Shown here one piece after another: positions 62,738 through 64,000 of a DNA stretch of 64,000 bases. Under the pieces are notes generated by a model. It saw only the letters and a list, made by a program, of their open reading frames with translations, ran no database searches and was not told the origin of the DNA. This DNA comes from Algibacter sp. L1A34 (GTDB taxonomy: Bacteria; Bacteroidota; Bacteroidia; Flavobacteriales; Flavobacteriaceae): assembly GCF_009796805.1 (NCBI RefSeq), contig NZ_CP047029.1, positions 682,001-746,000 of the forward strand, in the 5' to 3' direction. How positions within the stretch are numbered: position 1 is the stretch's first letter; each line of letters starts with the position of its first letter. Position numbers and translations under genes: made by a program.

Positions 62738-64000
62738 TACACGGTTTAACTTACGAGATAACAACATTTTAAGACCCGAATAATCTCTTACTTCTTCAAG
62801 TATGTTTCTATTCGAGTCTTTTTTGTTTTCCATCGTTTCCTTCTGAAATTCCTTAACTTTCTGATCGATTAAAAAACAGCGTAAATTCAATATAGTTTCA
62901 CTTACCAACTGAGCTATACTCGTTTTTTTCTCCTTCGGAAAAATATTCATTCTATTCCAGTTATCTAACGCATAACGCTCGTCGTCCATTAAAATAGTCG
63001 TAATTTCACTAGACATATCGGTGCTAACCGAATTAATAAAAGTTCTTAACTCAAACTTTGTGTCTTGATTTAATCTATCGATTATAGTATAATACAAGTC
63101 TTTAAAATGCGCATTTGTAAACTGCATTTCATCATCCTGCAAATCTAAAAACACTTTCTCAAACACTTTTGCCTTATGAATTACTGGCTCTAAATCTAAA
63201 TCGCCCTTTTCATTTTCTTTTAAAACTAAATCTTCAAACTCCTCCACTTCATTCCCATAAAGTAATAAAACTTCTATAATTTTTCGTTCTAAAAGATATT
63301 GAACATCTACTTTTTTTACAGGCTCATCTTTACTCTTAACAACTTCAAAAGGATAATTATCTGGAGGCCCTTCTCTAGGATCTTGATTAGGGTCCATATT
63401 AGGATCCTGATTAAAGCTTTGCCTAGGAGCTTGCCTAGAATCTTGTTTTGATGCTGTTTGACTATTAATTTGCGCCAGAGTACTAAACAGAACTTCTTCA
63501 CTAATATCCATGATGCGCGCACATTCCTGAATGTATATCTCTTTTTTTATATTATCAGGAATTTTAGCAATACTATTTACAATATCTCTAACAGTTTCCG
63601 CTTTTTTAATAGGATCATTTTTAGATTCTTCAAATAAAATAGAAGCTTTAAATTGAATAAAATCTTTAGCGTTTTCCGATAAATAAGTTGTAACCTCCTC
63701 TAAAGAGTTTTGTTTCGCGAAACTATCAGGATCTTCTCCTTCTGGAAAAGTACAAACCTTAACGTTCATGCCTTGTTCCAGAATTAAATCGATACCACGC
63801 AATGATGCACGCATACCCGCTGCATCACCATCAAAAAGTACGGTGATATTTTTTGTAAGCCTGTTTATTAATCTAATTTGATCTGGTGTTAATGCAGTAC
63901 CAGAAGACGCTACAACATTTGTAATTCCTCTTTGATGAAACTGAATAACATCGGTATAACCTTCTACCAAATAGCAATTATCTTCTTTGGCAATACTTTG
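62732..64000 (-). CDS. dnaG: DNA primase, C-terminal part (cut by window edge)
   Basis: The 3' part of the replication primase; the frame stays open to the end of the window, so the N-terminal zinc-binding domain and part of the RNA polymerase core lie outside. The visible part begins within the TOPRIM domain with LVEGYTDVI (catalytic Glu), then SSGTALTPDQ and the metal-binding VLFDGDAAGMRA, and GEDPDSFAKQ. A Gln/Asn/Pro/Asp-rich linker (RQAPRQSFNQDPNMDPNQDP region) leads to the helicase-interacting C-terminal domain ending LLSRKLNRVL. The frame includes a TTG at 63970, but homology continues upstream of it. Its stop overlaps the end of the regulator gene. Confidence 0.94.
   Translation of the reverse strand, partial: QSIAKEDNCYLVEGYTDVIQFHQRGITNVVASSGTALTPDQIRLINRLTKNITVLFDGDAAGMRASLRGIDLILEQGMNVKVCTFPEGEDPDSFAKQNSLEEVTTYLSENAKDFIQFKASILFEESKNDPIKKAETVRDIVNSIAKIPDNIKKEIYIQECARIMDISEEVLFSTLAQINSQTASKQDSRQAPRQSFNQDPNMDPNQDPREGPPDNYPFEVVKSKDEPVKKVDVQYLLERKIIEVLLLYGNEVEEFEDLVLKENEKGDLDLEPVIHKAKVFEKVFLDLQDDEMQFTNAHFKDLYYTIIDRLNQDTKFELRTFINSVSTDMSSEITTILMDDERYALDNWNRMNIFPKEKKTSIAQLVSETILNLRCFLIDQKVKEFQKETMENKKDSNRNILEEVRDYSGLKMLLSRKLNRVL

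Noticed and set aside
1-64000. CRISPR array, prophage, integron or toxin-antitoxin locus
   Set aside because: No spaced direct repeats, phage genes, integrase or paired small toxin/antitoxin frames were recognised anywhere in the window.

Overview
The window is chromosomal DNA from a member of the Flavobacteriaceae (phylum Bacteroidota). The evidence is an AT-rich base composition, the gliding genes gldB and gldC, a type IX secretion (T9SS) cargo/PorP-SprF/OmpA triad, a short primary sigma factor, an FtsZ with a very long C-terminal extension, and several promoters of the Bacteroidota form TTTG-N17-20-TAnnTTTG. Genes are densely packed and almost all are housekeeping. No prophage, CRISPR array, integron or complete insertion sequence was seen.

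Layout. 1-4.3 kb: the 3' end of pnp, a LytS/LytTR-type two-component pair, a remnant of a lipoprotein gene and a von Willebrand A lipoprotein. 4.4-6.5 kb: a lone 690-residue PLP-fold enzyme with an unrecognised N-terminal region. 7.1-10.2 kb: rpoD, two tandem BLUF blue-light sensors, rpe and a CBS-domain protein. 10.4-27.3 kb, minus strand: a complete division and cell-wall (dcw) cluster in the order mraZ, rsmH, ftsL, ftsI, murE, mraY, murD, ftsW, murG, murC, ftsQ, ftsA, ftsZ, then yqeY and tRNA-Arg. 27.5-29 kb: an alpha/beta hydrolase and engB. 29.2-31.8 kb: a small accessory patch with a lipoprotein, a transposase-like fragment, a 17-A homopolymer and a thioredoxin-family lipoprotein gene broken by one in-frame TAA. 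31.8-40.7 kb: an orphan OppC-type permease with a Prc protease, then surE, a small membrane protein, lpxB, an NlpC/P60 lipoprotein, comEC and a thioredoxin. 40.8-46.4 kb: two POT peptide transporters behind a DPP-IV-type peptidase. 46.5-54.2 kb: HMG-CoA reductase, a HAD phosphatase and the T9SS/gliding triad. 54.7-61.1 kb: an SDR and an M28 peptidase, the E2 and E1-alpha genes of pyruvate dehydrogenase, cdd, gldC and gldB. 61.2-64 kb: nadE, an atypical response regulator and the 3' part of dnaG.

How the genes work together. The dcw block makes lipid II (MurC-G, MraY) and builds the septum (FtsZ, A, Q, L, I, W). Three 10-bp-spaced GTGG repeats upstream of mraZ look like its own operator. DPP and the two POT transporters together form a di/tripeptide uptake unit. 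The window also holds parts of the lipid A (lpxB) and mevalonate (HMG-CoA reductase) pathways and of the gliding machinery.

Nothing here is clearly a new multi-gene system. The items most worth a second look are the PLP-fold protein, the paired BLUF proteins that have both lost the Trp and Met of the output strand, the response regulator with Glu in place of its phospho-acceptor Asp and a hairpin in its 5' leader, and a possible leader peptide with a hairpin in the rsmH-ftsL gap.
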